Of a DNA stretch of 24,031 nt, positions 1-7,410 are shown in pieces. The translations under genes and the position numbers were made by a program. This stretch comes from Ruminococcus sp. UBA4385. GTDB lineage: Bacteria; Bacillota_A; Clostridia; Oscillospirales; Ruminococcaceae. The stretch covers positions 1 through 24,031 of the forward strand of contig DGRP01000059.1 of the NCBI GenBank assembly GCA_002391065.1. The letters run 5' to 3'. Numbering within the stretch: position 1 is the first letter of the stretch; the number at the start of each line of letters is the position of its first letter. Under the pieces are notes generated by a model that was not told the origin of the DNA, searched no databases, and was given only the letters and a program-made list of their open reading frames with translations.

Positions 1-64
1 CCAGATTTTCGTCAGATTGCCTAAATTCGACGCAGGCTTGCTGACGCAAGTCAAGGAGAATTTG

Positions 65-139
65 GGTAATATGACGGAAAGCTGGCAAGCAGATGATGTG
101 CAGAGGCGTTAGCCGCGGGTCGTGCGGTGTTGCCTTAAT
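65..139 (-). repeat. 75-bp repeat, left copy, inverted relative to right end
   Basis: Bases 65-139 are the exact reverse complement of 23957-24031. Read in the same sense as the right copy, this one runs on the minus strand and leaves the window at base 1. It therefore probably extends through 1-64, which contains a small hairpin at 37-50 (CTTGC, 4-base loop, GCAAG). The element carries a CCGCGG palindrome at 113-118. On the plus strand it is open from base 2 to a TAG at 110-112 (37 codons including the stop). This could be the tail of an upstream gene or simply a chance frame within a repeat. It encodes no transposase. It is probably an interspersed repeat family or the end of a larger element; its identity is not established. 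Confidence 0.85.
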
Positions 140-160
140 CCCCTTAGCTTTTAAAACGAA

Positions 161-188
161 GAAGCAGGAGACCTTGTTCTCCTGCTTC
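161..188 (-). terminator. Intrinsic terminator of the rlmA-GH113-thioesterase operon
   Basis: A perfect 11-bp stem (161-171 with 178-188) with a 6-base loop lies 8 bases past the thioesterase stop. Read on the minus strand, the stem is followed by TTCGTTTT, a usable U-tract. The plus-strand reading also has a T-rich flank (189-199), so it may work in both directions. Confidence 0.85.
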
Positions 189-195
189 TTTCCTT

Positions 196-585
196 TTATC
201 CTATATATCCTACTATCTTAACAGCCGCTATCGGCTTGCCGAGGTCATCTCTTACCATAACGTTATAACAGCAGGTGGTTCTGCCCTTGCGGATAAGCTC
301 CGTCTCAGCGATAAGGCGCTCACCCTTCGGAGTGCTAAGAAACGATATATCAGACGACAGTGAAACTGTCCCTGACTTTTTCCAGTTTGTCGCAACTGCA
401 AAAGCAAAGTCCGCCAGCATGAAGTACACTCCGCCCATCACACCGCCGACTGCATTTTTATGTCTCTCTGCAATAGTCAGACTGACCCTTGCATAGTCCT
501 CACCGACCTCGTCAATAACTGCGCCGTTCTCGGTTGCAAAACGGTCTTTTGAAAAGAACTCTCTTACCTGTTCGATATTTGCCAT
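196..585 (-). CDS. PaaI-family hotdog thioesterase
   Basis: This 129-residue protein is the usual size for a single hotdog-fold PaaI/YdiI-type acyl-CoA thioesterase. The helix region (residues about 38-65) holds NAVGGVMGGVYFMLADFAFA, matching the family pattern of HxxxxGG followed by a D in the central helix. The strands around VSLSSDISFLSTP and IAETELIRKGR complete the fold. The protein should hydrolyse a small acyl- or aryl-CoA in the cytoplasm; the substrate cannot be read from sequence. The start is an ATG preceded by AAAGGAG, which overlaps the stop of the glycosidase gene 17 bases upstream, suggesting coupled translation. It is the last gene of a three-gene operon ending at the hairpin at 161-188. 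The family assignment is secure; the physiological role is not. Confidence 0.85.
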   Translation of the reverse strand: MANIEQVREFFSKDRFATENGAVIDEVGEDYARVSLTIAERHKNAVGGVMGGVYFMLADFAFAVATNWKKSGTVSLSSDISFLSTPKGERLIAETELIRKGRTTCCYNVMVRDDLGKPIAAVKIVGYIG

Positions 586-602
586 TCCGGTATTTGCTCC
601 TT

Positions 603-1574
603 TTACTTATCCTCTCTTGTGTACCATGACCTAAGCACCTGCTCGGCTTTTTTGCCGTAGACAGTAAAGTCCCTGTTCTCCCTTGCCTTCTCTATCGGCG
701 GAAGCTTTGCCTTCCAGTCCCACCAGAAGTAACCGCAGAACCAGTCCTTATCCCAGGTAGTACTGAGAGCCGCCTCATAGAAGTCAGCCTGCTCCTGCTC
801 ATCAAGAGGTACATCTCTGTAGTGGAAATCCCACGGGTACTGTGTACAGCCCTGCTCGTTTCTGACGCCTATCTCTGCCATCATAACGGGTCTGCCGTAA
901 TGCTCATGCATTTTCTCAAGCCTGCTGACTACCTCTGTCCATACCGCTTTCATTTTTCCAAGCGAACGGTCACTCGGCTCTGTGCATGGATAGTATCCCG
1001 ACACACCTATCACATCGACCTCGGAGAGCCAGTCAAAGCGGAACTCATCGCCGTGATTGATATTGTGCATAATGATACCGTGATAAACCTCACGGACATC
1101 GGCTATAAGCTTTCGGCAGTAAGCAGACTGTTTGTCCATGCCTGCCATTTCACAGCCCGTACAGAGCATCTCACAGCCCTCTTCCTCAGCGAGCCTTGCG
1201 TAGTATGTCATTAATCTTGTGTAGCTTGCAAACCAGCGCTCCCAGTACATAGGGTTCTCAGTCGGGAAATCTATCCTTGCTCTCCACGAACGGTCAAGGC
1301 AGTCCACCATTGGTTTAAGACAGACCCTAAGCCCTAAGCTTTTTGCCTTGCGTATCGCTGACCTTACCTCATCATCGGTCTGTGTTCTTCCGAAAAGAGC
1401 GAACACATTCAGCGAATAATAGGCTTCCTGAAAGCAGTTTACAGGTATACATATCCAGTCAAGACCGTTTTCAGCGAGGCGCTCCATTGAAGCGTCAGCC
1501 TCAGGTGTGCCGAACACTCCGCTTCCCGAATAAAAGCCCCATGTATATCCTTTGCAGAATAGTTTTTCGTTCAT
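603..1574 (-). CDS. GH113-like TIM-barrel glycoside hydrolase (beta-mannanase type)
   Basis: A 323-residue single-domain protein without signal peptide, so it should act in the cytoplasm. It resembles glycoside hydrolase family 113, which includes endo-beta-1,4-mannanases. In a TIM barrel of clan GH-A the acid/base and nucleophile glutamates sit at the ends of strands 4 and 7. Candidates here are E142 in CTGCEMAG and E234 in MMAEIGVRN. Other barrel-strand motifs are WICIPVN (40-46), RVCLKPM (83-89) and VIGVSGYYP (188-196), and an aromatic strand-8 segment, GYFWWDW, lies near residue 287. Without export the likely substrates are imported manno-oligosaccharides. It starts 4 bases after the rlmA-like stop; the AAGGAG ribosome site is formed by the last codons of that gene. 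The link to rRNA methylation looks incidental. Assignment to GH113 rather than a neighbouring clan GH-A family is from memory of the motifs. Confidence 0.75.
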   Translation of the reverse strand: MNEKLFCKGYTWGFYSGSGVFGTPEADASMERLAENGLDWICIPVNCFQEAYYSLNVFALFGRTQTDDEVRSAIRKAKSLGLRVCLKPMVDCLDRSWRARIDFPTENPMYWERWFASYTRLMTYYARLAEEEGCEMLCTGCEMAGMDKQSAYCRKLIADVREVYHGIIMHNINHGDEFRFDWLSEVDVIGVSGYYPCTEPSDRSLGKMKAVWTEVVSRLEKMHEHYGRPVMMAEIGVRNEQGCTQYPWDFHYRDVPLDEQEQADFYEAALSTTWDKDWFCGYFWWDWKAKLPPIEKARENRDFTVYGKKAEQVLRSWYTREDK

Positions 1575-1578
1575 AGCT

Positions 1579-2403
1579 TTACTCCTTAGTAAAAATCCTT
1601 ATAGAAAACCCGCAGGTGACTTCCAAGCTCTCGGTTTCGATAAGCTTTGCACTGTCAGGCTTCGATGTCTTATAGCTGTACGGTGTCATTCGGTAGAGAC
1701 TGAGTATCTCCTCACGGCTTGCAAGCCTTGCCTTATACTCCAGAACCTCTTCCTTGCCCTCTCTGAAGCTTTCCAGGCCGTATTCATTCGGCTTGTTCCT
1801 GTAGGGCTCCTCATAGATCAGAGCCTTTAGCTCAAACAGGTGATCGGGAGAGGGAGAGATGACCAGAAGCTTTCCTCCGTCTTTAAGCACCCTTGCGTAC
1901 TCCCTGTCGCTGACAGGGGCGAAGGTACACACTATCAGATCTGCCGACTTATCCTTAAACGGCAGCTCAAATGCCGACGCTACAGCAATCTGAACATTAT
2001 GAAGCCCCTTCTCATTCACCCTTGACATAGCATGAGAGCAAGCTCCCTTTGATATATCCACCCCATATATTCTGGCTTTCTCAAGAGCACCTGCGTACTG
2101 CACAGTGTAGTAGCCCTCTCCGCAGCCGCTGTCAATGATGACAGGTTCTTTACAATCGGCAGTCAGCTCTTCCATGATCTGTGCAGCTCTCTGAGCAAGC
2201 CTTTCGTAATGCCCGAAATCCAGAAACTCAGTCCGAGCCCTTACCATATCGCCATTGTCGCCCGCTTTTTTGGGATTGTGCTTTTTTGTCGTGAGAAGAT
2301 TTACGTAGCCCTTTCTGTGCAGGTCAAAGCTATGACCGTTCGCACACCTGAAGGTGCGCTCACCTTTCACAAGAGCTTCTCCGCAAACAGGACAGATATA
2401 CAA
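1579..2403 (-). CDS. 23S rRNA (guanine-N1)-methyltransferase, RlmA/TlrB family
   Basis: The 274-residue protein begins with the zinc-binding knuckle typical of RlmA (C4, C7, C20, H24), followed by the family segment FDLHRKGYVNLL. A Rossmann methyltransferase domain follows, with SAM motif I IIDSGCGEGYYT at 89-100 and ICTFAPVSD as the motif IV region. RlmA proteins methylate N1 of G745 or G748 in helix 35 of 23S rRNA; the TlrB branch gives macrolide resistance. The sequence alone does not tell which base is used here. The only start in frame is TTG at 2403, because a stop lies six codons upstream. It is preceded by GGGGGGTGAGG, an SD-like G-rich site 7 bases away. It is the first gene of the operon; a weak TATTAT-like box near 2440 may be its -10. 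Confidence 0.8.
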   Translation of the reverse strand: MYICPVCGEALVKGERTFRCANGHSFDLHRKGYVNLLTTKKHNPKKAGDNGDMVRARTEFLDFGHYERLAQRAAQIMEELTADCKEPVIIDSGCGEGYYTVQYAGALEKARIYGVDISKGACSHAMSRVNEKGLHNVQIAVASAFELPFKDKSADLIVCTFAPVSDREYARVLKDGGKLLVISPSPDHLFELKALIYEEPYRNKPNEYGLESFREGKEEVLEYKARLASREEILSLYRMTPYSYKTSKPDSAKLIETESLEVTCGFSIRIFTKE

Positions 2404-2497
2404 ATCCTCACCCCCCGATCATCAGATAATTACTGCTTTCATAATATCACATCTTTCATCTATTTACTATGTATTTTTTATTAATTTTACAGGCTCG

Positions 2498-2528
2498 TGA
2501 ATATTCTTTTCTTCCTGCGGACAGAATA
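2498..2528 (+). promoter_or_regulatory. Candidate SigG/SigF promoter for spoVAD
   Basis: TGAATA at 2498-2503, an 18-base spacer and CAGAATA at 2522-2528 resemble the forespore consensus TGAATA-N17/18-CATACTA (6/6 and 5/7 matches). It lies about 25 bases before the spoVAD start. SpoVA operons are forespore (SigG) genes in Bacillus and Clostridium, so this fits. No good vegetative TTGACA/TATAAT pair is seen in this gap. Confidence 0.6.
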
Positions 2529-2553
2529 ATCATAAAAACGAAAGGAAGATTCT

Positions 2554-3555
2554 ATGCGCTCAACAGTAATTATGCGTCAGCCCCCTTCTGTAGTTTCCTA
2601 CGCTGCGATAGGCGGAAAGAAGGAAGAGGAAGGCCCTATGGGGCAGTACTTTGACAAAATAAACGATGACCCCTGCTTTTCCGAGGACACCTTTGAGAAG
2701 GGCGAAAGCCAGCTTCAGAAGCAGGCAGTCAGGCACGCTCTCTCAAAAGGCGGCTTTCAGCCCTCTGACATCGGAGTTCTCTTCGGCGGCGACCTGCTCA
2801 ACCAGTGTACGGGCACTACCTTCGGAATCAAATCCTACGAGATACCCTTTCTCGGAATATACGGAGCCTGCTCCACAATGTCAGAGGGGCTGCTTCTCGC
2901 TTCCCTTTTCGTTGACAGAGAGATATGCCAAAAGGCAATGGCAGTCACCTCATCTCACTTCTGCACCGCTGAGCGTCAGTACCGTATGCCCCTCAACTAC
3001 GGCGGACAGCGCACTCCCACTTCGCAGTGGACAGCTACCGCCTCGGGAGCGCTGGTGGTTTCCCCCTCGGAGAAGGCCCCCTTTGTACGAGCCTGCACCG
3101 TCGGAAAAATCGTTGACATGGGCGTCACCGATGCCAACAATATGGGAGCCGCTATGGCGCCTGCCGCCTTTTCAACGATCAGCACCTTTTTTGAGGACAC
3201 AGGCATGAGCCCCTCGGACTTTGACCATATCGTTACAGGCGACCTCGGCGCTGTAGGAAGCTCGGTTCTCTGCTCGCTGTTTGAAAAAGCAGGTATCAAT
3301 ATTTCTGACAAGCATCTTGACTGCGGCAAAATGATTTATGACCCCGACACTCAGGACGTACACGCAGGCGGCAGCGGCTGCGGCTGTGCGGGAAGCCTGC
3401 TATGCGGATACTTTCTTCCGAAGCTTGCCAAGGGTGAGCTTCACAACATTCTCTTTGCTGCAACGGGAGCGCTGCTCTCTCCTACCGTATCACAGCAGGG
3501 CGAGGCTATACCTTCAATATCGCATTTAGTATGGCTGTCACACGAAAGAGGGTGA
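2554..3555 (+). CDS. Stage V sporulation protein AD (SpoVAD)
   Basis: This 333-residue protein matches SpoVAD, a thiolase-fold protein on the inner spore membrane that binds dipicolinic acid and is needed for its uptake into the forespore. Family landmarks seen are GPMGQYFDK (27-35), FGGDLLNQ (77-84), FLGIYGACST with C106, the TSSHFCTAERQYR segment with H135, GSAMAPAA-like MGAAMAPAAFST, TGDLGAVGS, and GGSGCGCAGS. The thiolase-type active-site region is present in the SpoVAD form. The length is close to the roughly 338 residues of the Bacillus protein. The ATG at 2554 follows AAAGGAAG by 5 bases. spoVAE follows after 4 bases. The usual upstream partner spoVAC is absent: the preceding gene is the divergent rlmA homologue. 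Confidence 0.95.
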   Translation: MRSTVIMRQPPSVVSYAAIGGKKEEEGPMGQYFDKINDDPCFSEDTFEKGESQLQKQAVRHALSKGGFQPSDIGVLFGGDLLNQCTGTTFGIKSYEIPFLGIYGACSTMSEGLLLASLFVDREICQKAMAVTSSHFCTAERQYRMPLNYGGQRTPTSQWTATASGALVVSPSEKAPFVRACTVGKIVDMGVTDANNMGAAMAPAAFSTISTFFEDTGMSPSDFDHIVTGDLGAVGSSVLCSLFEKAGINISDKHLDCGKMIYDPDTQDVHAGGSGCGCAGSLLCGYFLPKLAKGELHNILFAATGALLSPTVSQQGEAIPSISHLVWLSHERG

Positions 3556-3559
3556 ACGA

Positions 3560-3916
3560 ATGATATACCTTTATGCATTTCTTATCGGCGGATCGCTCTG
3601 CGCTGTCGGGCAGTTTCTTATAGACCTTACAAAGCTGACTCCCGCAAGAATACTTGTAGCTTACGTCTGTACAGGAGTTTTCCTCGGGGCTGTCGGCATT
3701 TACGAGCCCTTGGTAAAGCTCTCGGGAGAGGGCGCAAGGGTACCTTTAACGGGCTTTGGTTATCTGCTTTGCAAGGGAGTTGAAAAGCAGATAGATAAAG
3801 ACGGCTTTATGGGCATTTTCACAGGCGGTCTAACAGCCTGCGCCGCAGGAGTGGCGGCAGCAATGGTGTTTGCATTTATTGCAGCGCTGATATTCAAGCC
3901 AAAGCAAAAGCAGTAA
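3560..3916 (+). CDS. Stage V sporulation protein AE (SpoVAE)
   Basis: A 118-residue integral membrane protein matching SpoVAE (the short SpoVAEb form). The hydrophobic segments are at about 2-22, 29-50 and 88-110, and a conserved-looking loop around GARVPLTGFGYLLCKG carries the family signature. In Bacillus it forms part of the SpoVA channel that moves Ca-dipicolinate across the spore inner membrane. The GTG-rich GAGGGTGA site overlaps the spoVAD stop and gives a tight translational link. The gene ends in a basic KPKQKQ tail just before the shared terminator at 3924-3955. Confidence 0.93.
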   Translation: MIYLYAFLIGGSLCAVGQFLIDLTKLTPARILVAYVCTGVFLGAVGIYEPLVKLSGEGARVPLTGFGYLLCKGVEKQIDKDGFMGIFTGGLTACAAGVAAAMVFAFIAALIFKPKQKQ

Positions 3917-3923
3917 AAAGCAT

Positions 3924-3955
3924 AAAAGCAGCCCGAAACACATCGGGCTGCTTTT
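3924..3955. terminator. Bidirectional terminator between spoVAE and thiC
   Basis: A perfect 13-bp stem (3924-3936 with 3943-3955) with the 6-base loop AACACA lies between two convergent genes. The stem has A-rich and T-rich ends, so each strand reads as a GC stem followed by U residues. It can end both the spoVA and the thi transcripts. Confidence 0.9.
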
Positions 3956-3982
3956 GTATAGTATTGCCTTTTTTCAGATGTA

Positions 3983-5296
3983 TCAGAGCTCAGTGCAGAA
4001 CTCTACCTTCTCTCCTGCGAGAATCATGTTTGTAGTTCTTACCGCACACATTTTTCCGCACATTGAGCAGGTGTGTCTGTCGGCAGGAGGTGTGCTCTCA
4101 AAGTACTCTCTTGCCTTATCGGGGTCAAATGCAACCTTGAACATATCCTCCCACTCAACCTTGTGTCTTGCCTCAGCCATTTCATTGTCCTTATCCCTTG
4201 CGTGAGGCACTCCCTTAGCGATATCCGCAGCATGAGCAGCTATCTTTGAAGCAACTATGCCTTCCTTAACGTCATTGACATCGGGCAGTCTGAGGTGCTC
4301 CGCAGGTGTGACATAGCACAGGAAGTCTGCTCCGCTTGCAGCTGCTATAGCGCCGCCGATAGCAGAAGTTATATGGTCATACCCCGGGAATATATCCGAC
4401 ACCAGAGGTCCGAGAACATAGAAGGGCGCATTGTGGCAAAGCCTCTTCTGCAGCTTCATATTAGCCTCGATCTCGTTCATAGCCATGTGACCCGGACCCT
4501 CAACCATTACCTGAACGTCCTTCTCCCATGCTCTCTTTGTCAGGTTTCCAAGCTCTATAAGCTCAGCTATCTGACCTGCATCGGTTGCATCATCAATGCA
4601 GCCGGGGCGGAGTGCATCTCCAAGGCTTATGGTAACATCGAACTCACGCAGTATCTCAAGCACCTCATCATAGTGCTCAAAGAACGGATTTTCATTTCCT
4701 GTCATCATCATCCACGCAAAGAGAAGTGAGCCGCCTCGTGAAACTATGTTCATCTTTCTGCCCTCACGCATAAATGCCTCAACTGCTCTTCTGTTTATTC
4801 CTGCATGAATGGTCATAAAGTCAACACCCTCTTCCGCATGGGCACGGACAACTTTAAGAAAGTCCTCTGCAGTGATTTCAAGCAGATCCTTTTCAAGGTA
4901 GCCTATCGCATCATACATAGGCACTGTTCCTATCATTGCAGGGCTCTTCTCAATAAGCGCCTTACGGAATGTGTTTGTCTTTCCGTAATTTGAAAGGTCC
5001 ATTATAGCCTCTGCGCCGAACTTGTGCGCAAGGTCAACCTTCTGCATTTCAACGTCATAGTTCTTGGCATCTCCCGAGATACCGAGGTTTACATTGATCT
5101 TTGTCCTCATCTTTGTGCCGATACCCTCAGGCGAGATCGACTTGTGGTTTACGTTGCACGGAATTGCTACCCAGCCCTTTGCTACAAGCTCACGGAGCTC
5201 CTCAGCGTCAATGTATTCCTTCTCTGCAACTATCTTCATTTCAGGTGTGATAATGCCCTTCTTGGCAGCTTCCATCTGTGTGTAATATTCTTTCAT
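3983..5296 (-). CDS. Phosphomethylpyrimidine synthase ThiC
   Basis: ThiC is a radical-SAM-like enzyme that rearranges aminoimidazole ribotide into hydroxymethylpyrimidine phosphate, the pyrimidine half of thiamine. The 437-residue product is the short bacterial form. Visible motifs include [16 protein letters not shown] at the start, [35 protein letters not shown] and [12 protein letters not shown]. The C-terminal cluster ligands are C410, C413 and C417. Their spacing is CX2CX3C, whereas well-studied proteobacterial ThiC has CX2CX4C. The start used is the ATG at 5296, preceded by GGAAGGG at 7 bases. A longer reading begins 14 codons upstream and has no support, as it would overlap the thiD end. 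It is the last gene of the riboswitch-controlled operon, 13 bases after thiD. Confidence 0.96.
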   Translation of the reverse strand: MKEYYTQMEAAKKGIITPEMKIVAEKEYIDAEELRELVAKGWVAIPCNVNHKSISPEGIGTKMRTKINVNLGISGDAKNYDVEMQKVDLAHKFGAEAIMDLSNYGKTNTFRKALIEKSPAMIGTVPMYDAIGYLEKDLLEITAEDFLKVVRAHAEEGVDFMTIHAGINRRAVEAFMREGRKMNIVSRGGSLLFAWMMMTGNENPFFEHYDEVLEILREFDVTISLGDALRPGCIDDATDAGQIAELIELGNLTKRAWEKDVQVMVEGPGHMAMNEIEANMKLQKRLCHNAPFYVLGPLVSDIFPGYDHITSAIGGAIAAASGADFLCYVTPAEHLRLPDVNDVKEGIVASKIAAHAADIAKGVPHARDKDNEMAEARHKVEWEDMFKVAFDPDKAREYFESTPPADRHTCSMCGKMCAVRTTNMILAGEKVEFCTEL

Positions 5297-5309
5297 AGTT
5301 ATACCCTTC

Positions 5310-6107
5310 CTATTCTGCAAACTTACTGTGTATGTCAAATGCGTGATTCATCGGCCCTGAGCCCTTTCCCAGATCGAGCATAGCACTCAGCGCTCCCGAG
5401 ATATACTCCTTGGCTCTTCTGATACTCTCTGAAAGCTCATAGCCCTTTGCGAGATTTGCGGCTATCGCACTTGAGAGCGTACAGCCCGTGCCGTGAGTAT
5501 TCGGGTTATCAATGCGCTCACCCTCAAACCATGTGAAGTCTTTTCCGTCATAGAGCACATCCTTAGCATCATAAACACGGTGTCCGCCCTTGATAAGAAC
5601 GGGGCATTGGCAGTATTCGCAAATGCGCTTTGCGGCCAGCTCCATATCCTCAACAGTGCTGATTTCAACCTCAGCGAGTTCCTCTGCCTCGGGAATGTTC
5701 GGTGTCAGCAGAGCCGCATTCGGTGTAAGATTAATCCTTAAAGCACCTATACAGCCCTCATTCTGAAGCCTTGCTCCGCTTGTGGCTACCATTACGGGGT
5801 CAACCACAACATTCACCGCCTTGTACTCAATGAGCTTTGCGGCTACTACCGAAATAAGCTCCTCCGTAGGAAGCATTCCTATCTTGACTGCATCGGGTCT
5901 GATATCCTCAAAAACGCAGTCGAGCTGCTTAGAAAGAAAATCTGAGCTTACCTCCATAATGTCCGTCACGCCTAAGGTGTTCTGAGCAGTAAGTGCAGTG
6001 ACAGCACTCATGGCATAAACACCATTTGCTGTCATAGTCTTGATATCTGCCTGAATACCGGCGCCTCCGCAGGAATCGCTTCCTGCGATAGTCAATGCTG
6101 TTTTCAT
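5310..6107 (-). CDS. Hydroxymethylpyrimidine/phosphomethylpyrimidine kinase ThiD
   Basis: The 265-residue ribokinase-fold kinase phosphorylates HMP and HMP-P to HMP-PP, the pyrimidine donor for ThiE. Seen are the N-terminal [19 protein letters not shown] (6-24), [14 protein letters not shown] (101-114), LIKGGH (171-176) and the anion-hole segment [15 protein letters not shown] with C209. The length is typical. The ATG at 6107 follows AAAGGAG by 7 bases; the ATG 8 codons upstream lacks a ribosome site. It is separated from the upstream tenI-thiE gene by 82 bases that contain a hairpin, the largest gap inside this operon. Confidence 0.96.
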   Translation of the reverse strand: MKTALTIAGSDSCGGAGIQADIKTMTANGVYAMSAVTALTAQNTLGVTDIMEVSSDFLSKQLDCVFEDIRPDAVKIGMLPTEELISVVAAKLIEYKAVNVVVDPVMVATSGARLQNEGCIGALRINLTPNAALLTPNIPEAEELAEVEISTVEDMELAAKRICEYCQCPVLIKGGHRVYDAKDVLYDGKDFTWFEGERIDNPNTHGTGCTLSSAIAANLAKGYELSESIRRAKEYISGALSAMLDLGKGSGPMNHAFDIHSKFAE

Positions 6108-6143
6108 TAGAAAACTCCTTTCATATAGCATAAACTTTTATAT

Positions 6144-6176
6144 AGCGGTCTCAGGTGGTGCCCCCAAGAGGCCGCT
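6144..6176 (-). other. Hairpin with THI-box-like 5' half before thiD
   Basis: In the 82-base gap before thiD, bases 6144-6152 pair with 6168-6176 (nine pairs, one G-T wobble on the plus strand, a C-A mismatch on the minus RNA). Read on the minus strand, the segment has CTCTTGGGGGC followed by CTGAGA (complement of 6149-6154). These resemble in order the CTCTGGGGAGC and CTGAGA of the working TPP aptamer upstream of thiS. The 3' half of a TPP aptamer is missing. It could be a decayed riboswitch or an unrelated mRNA processing/stability hairpin. Confidence 0.35.
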
Positions 6177-6189
6177 TTTATCTGAATCT

Positions 6190-7410
6190 TTATCGGCAAA
6201 GAAGTGCCAGTTCCTTAGTTTCGGCTTCGATGTTCTCTGCGCCGAACACCGCCGACACTACTGCAAAGCCGTCCGCACCGAGGTCTGACAAGGTCGGAAG
6301 ATTTGCTTTTGTTATGCCGCCTATAGCCACACAGGGTATGCGGACAGACTGCTTTATCTGTGCGAACTGTGCCTTGTCAATATGTATCGCATCGGGCTTT
6401 GTAGGTGAGGGAAACACTGCCCCTACGCCTAAATAGTCAGCCCCCTGTGCCTGTGCGGTCTGAGCCTGCTCAACTGTTTTAGCGGTTGCCCCTATGATAA
6501 AGCCCTCGGGAACGTGCTTTCTTATCTCGGCAACGGAGTCGTCCTCTATGCCGACATGAACTCCGTCCGCACCTGCTTCAAGAGCCGCCCTCCAGTCATC
6601 GTTGACTATGAGAGGCACACCGTACCTGCCGCATACCTCTCTGAGGATCTTTGCCTCATGCACAAGTTCTTCATGGCTCACGCCCTTGTCACGAAGCTGA
6701 ATGATATTCGCTCTGCCTTTCAGAGCCGCCTCAACACATTCGACCATTCCTCTGTCACGGAAATACCTATTGTCTGTGATAGCATAAAGCCTGAGCTGCT
6801 CCTCGGTTATCCTTTTGCTCATACTGTCTCTGAGGCTATTTACAAGCACGGAGGGCTCGCCATTCATAAATGCGCTCATAAGGCACACACCTGCTGCGCC
6901 TGCACGCTTTACCCTCCATACATTTTCGGGAGCTACCCCACCTATCGCATAAACAGGCACGCTGACACTATCGCAGACCTCTCTGAGAAATGCTGTACCT
7001 CTCCCTGCAAGGCCCTTCTTGCAGTCAGTCTCGAAAATATGCCCTGCCGTCAGGTATGAAGCACCCAGCGATACCGCTTCTCTCGCTTCACTGACGGAAT
7101 GAACGGAAGCTCCGATCACCTCGAACTGTGCCTTTGTGCTCTCGTCAAGCTCTCTGAGTATCGGCAGAGGAAGATGTATCTTCTTTGCTCTGAGCTTGGC
7201 TGCTGTCTTATAAAAGCTGTGCAGTATGACCTCCGTTCGGCTTGAACTGAAAATGCTCATGACCTTTTTTGCAAGATCACAATATTCCCCCTCGGAGAGC
7301 TCCTTTGCCCTGAGTATCAGAGTATCTATTCCGCTGTGACCAAGACGTCTGAGCTGTGCCTCACTGTCCTCACAGAGCTTTAAGTCCGTTACGCAAATGA
7401 CCTTACACAT
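6190..7410 (-). CDS. TenI-ThiE fusion: thiazole tautomerase plus thiamine phosphate synthase
   Basis: The 406-residue protein holds two related TIM-barrel domains. Residues 1-200 match TenI, the aromatising tautomerase of the thiazole phosphate; its key segment GHIFETDCKKGLAGRG (123-138) contains the catalytic-type histidine H124. Residues 205-406 match ThiE, which joins HMP-PP and thiazole phosphate into thiamine phosphate. That domain shows ITDNRYF, IIQLRDKG, LIVNDDW, GADYLGVGAVFPSPTK (323-338) and VAIGGI. Each half is near the full length of its family, so this is a true fusion and not a read-through. The ATG at 7410 overlaps the thiH stop by 8 bases (ATGTGTAA); the longer frame upstream has no separate ribosome site. 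The fusion would keep tautomerase and synthase together. Confidence 0.9.
   Translation of the reverse strand: MCKVICVTDLKLCEDSEAQLRRLGHSGIDTLILRAKELSEGEYCDLAKKVMSIFSSSRTEVILHSFYKTAAKLRAKKIHLPLPILRELDESTKAQFEVIGASVHSVSEAREAVSLGASYLTAGHIFETDCKKGLAGRGTAFLREVCDSVSVPVYAIGGVAPENVWRVKRAGAAGVCLMSAFMNGEPSVLVNSLRDSMSKRITEEQLRLYAITDNRYFRDRGMVECVEAALKGRANIIQLRDKGVSHEELVHEAKILREVCGRYGVPLIVNDDWRAALEAGADGVHVGIEDDSVAEIRKHVPEGFIIGATAKTVEQAQTAQAQGADYLGVGAVFPSPTKPDAIHIDKAQFAQIKQSVRIPCVAIGGITKANLPTLSDLGADGFAVVSAVFGAENIEAETKELALLCR

Noticed and set aside
5297..5338. Fourteen-codon N-terminal extension of ThiC
   Set aside because: It would overlap the end of thiD and has no ribosome site; the ATG at 5296 follows GGAAGGG and matches the family start.
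4295..5383. Several open frames on the plus strand opposite thiC and thiD
   Set aside because: They have no ribosome sites or family resemblance, and they mirror the codon pattern of the real genes on the other strand.
6144..6181. Plus-strand terminator in the gap before thiD
   Set aside because: The stem followed by TTTTA is terminator-like on the plus strand, but no plus-strand gene precedes it.
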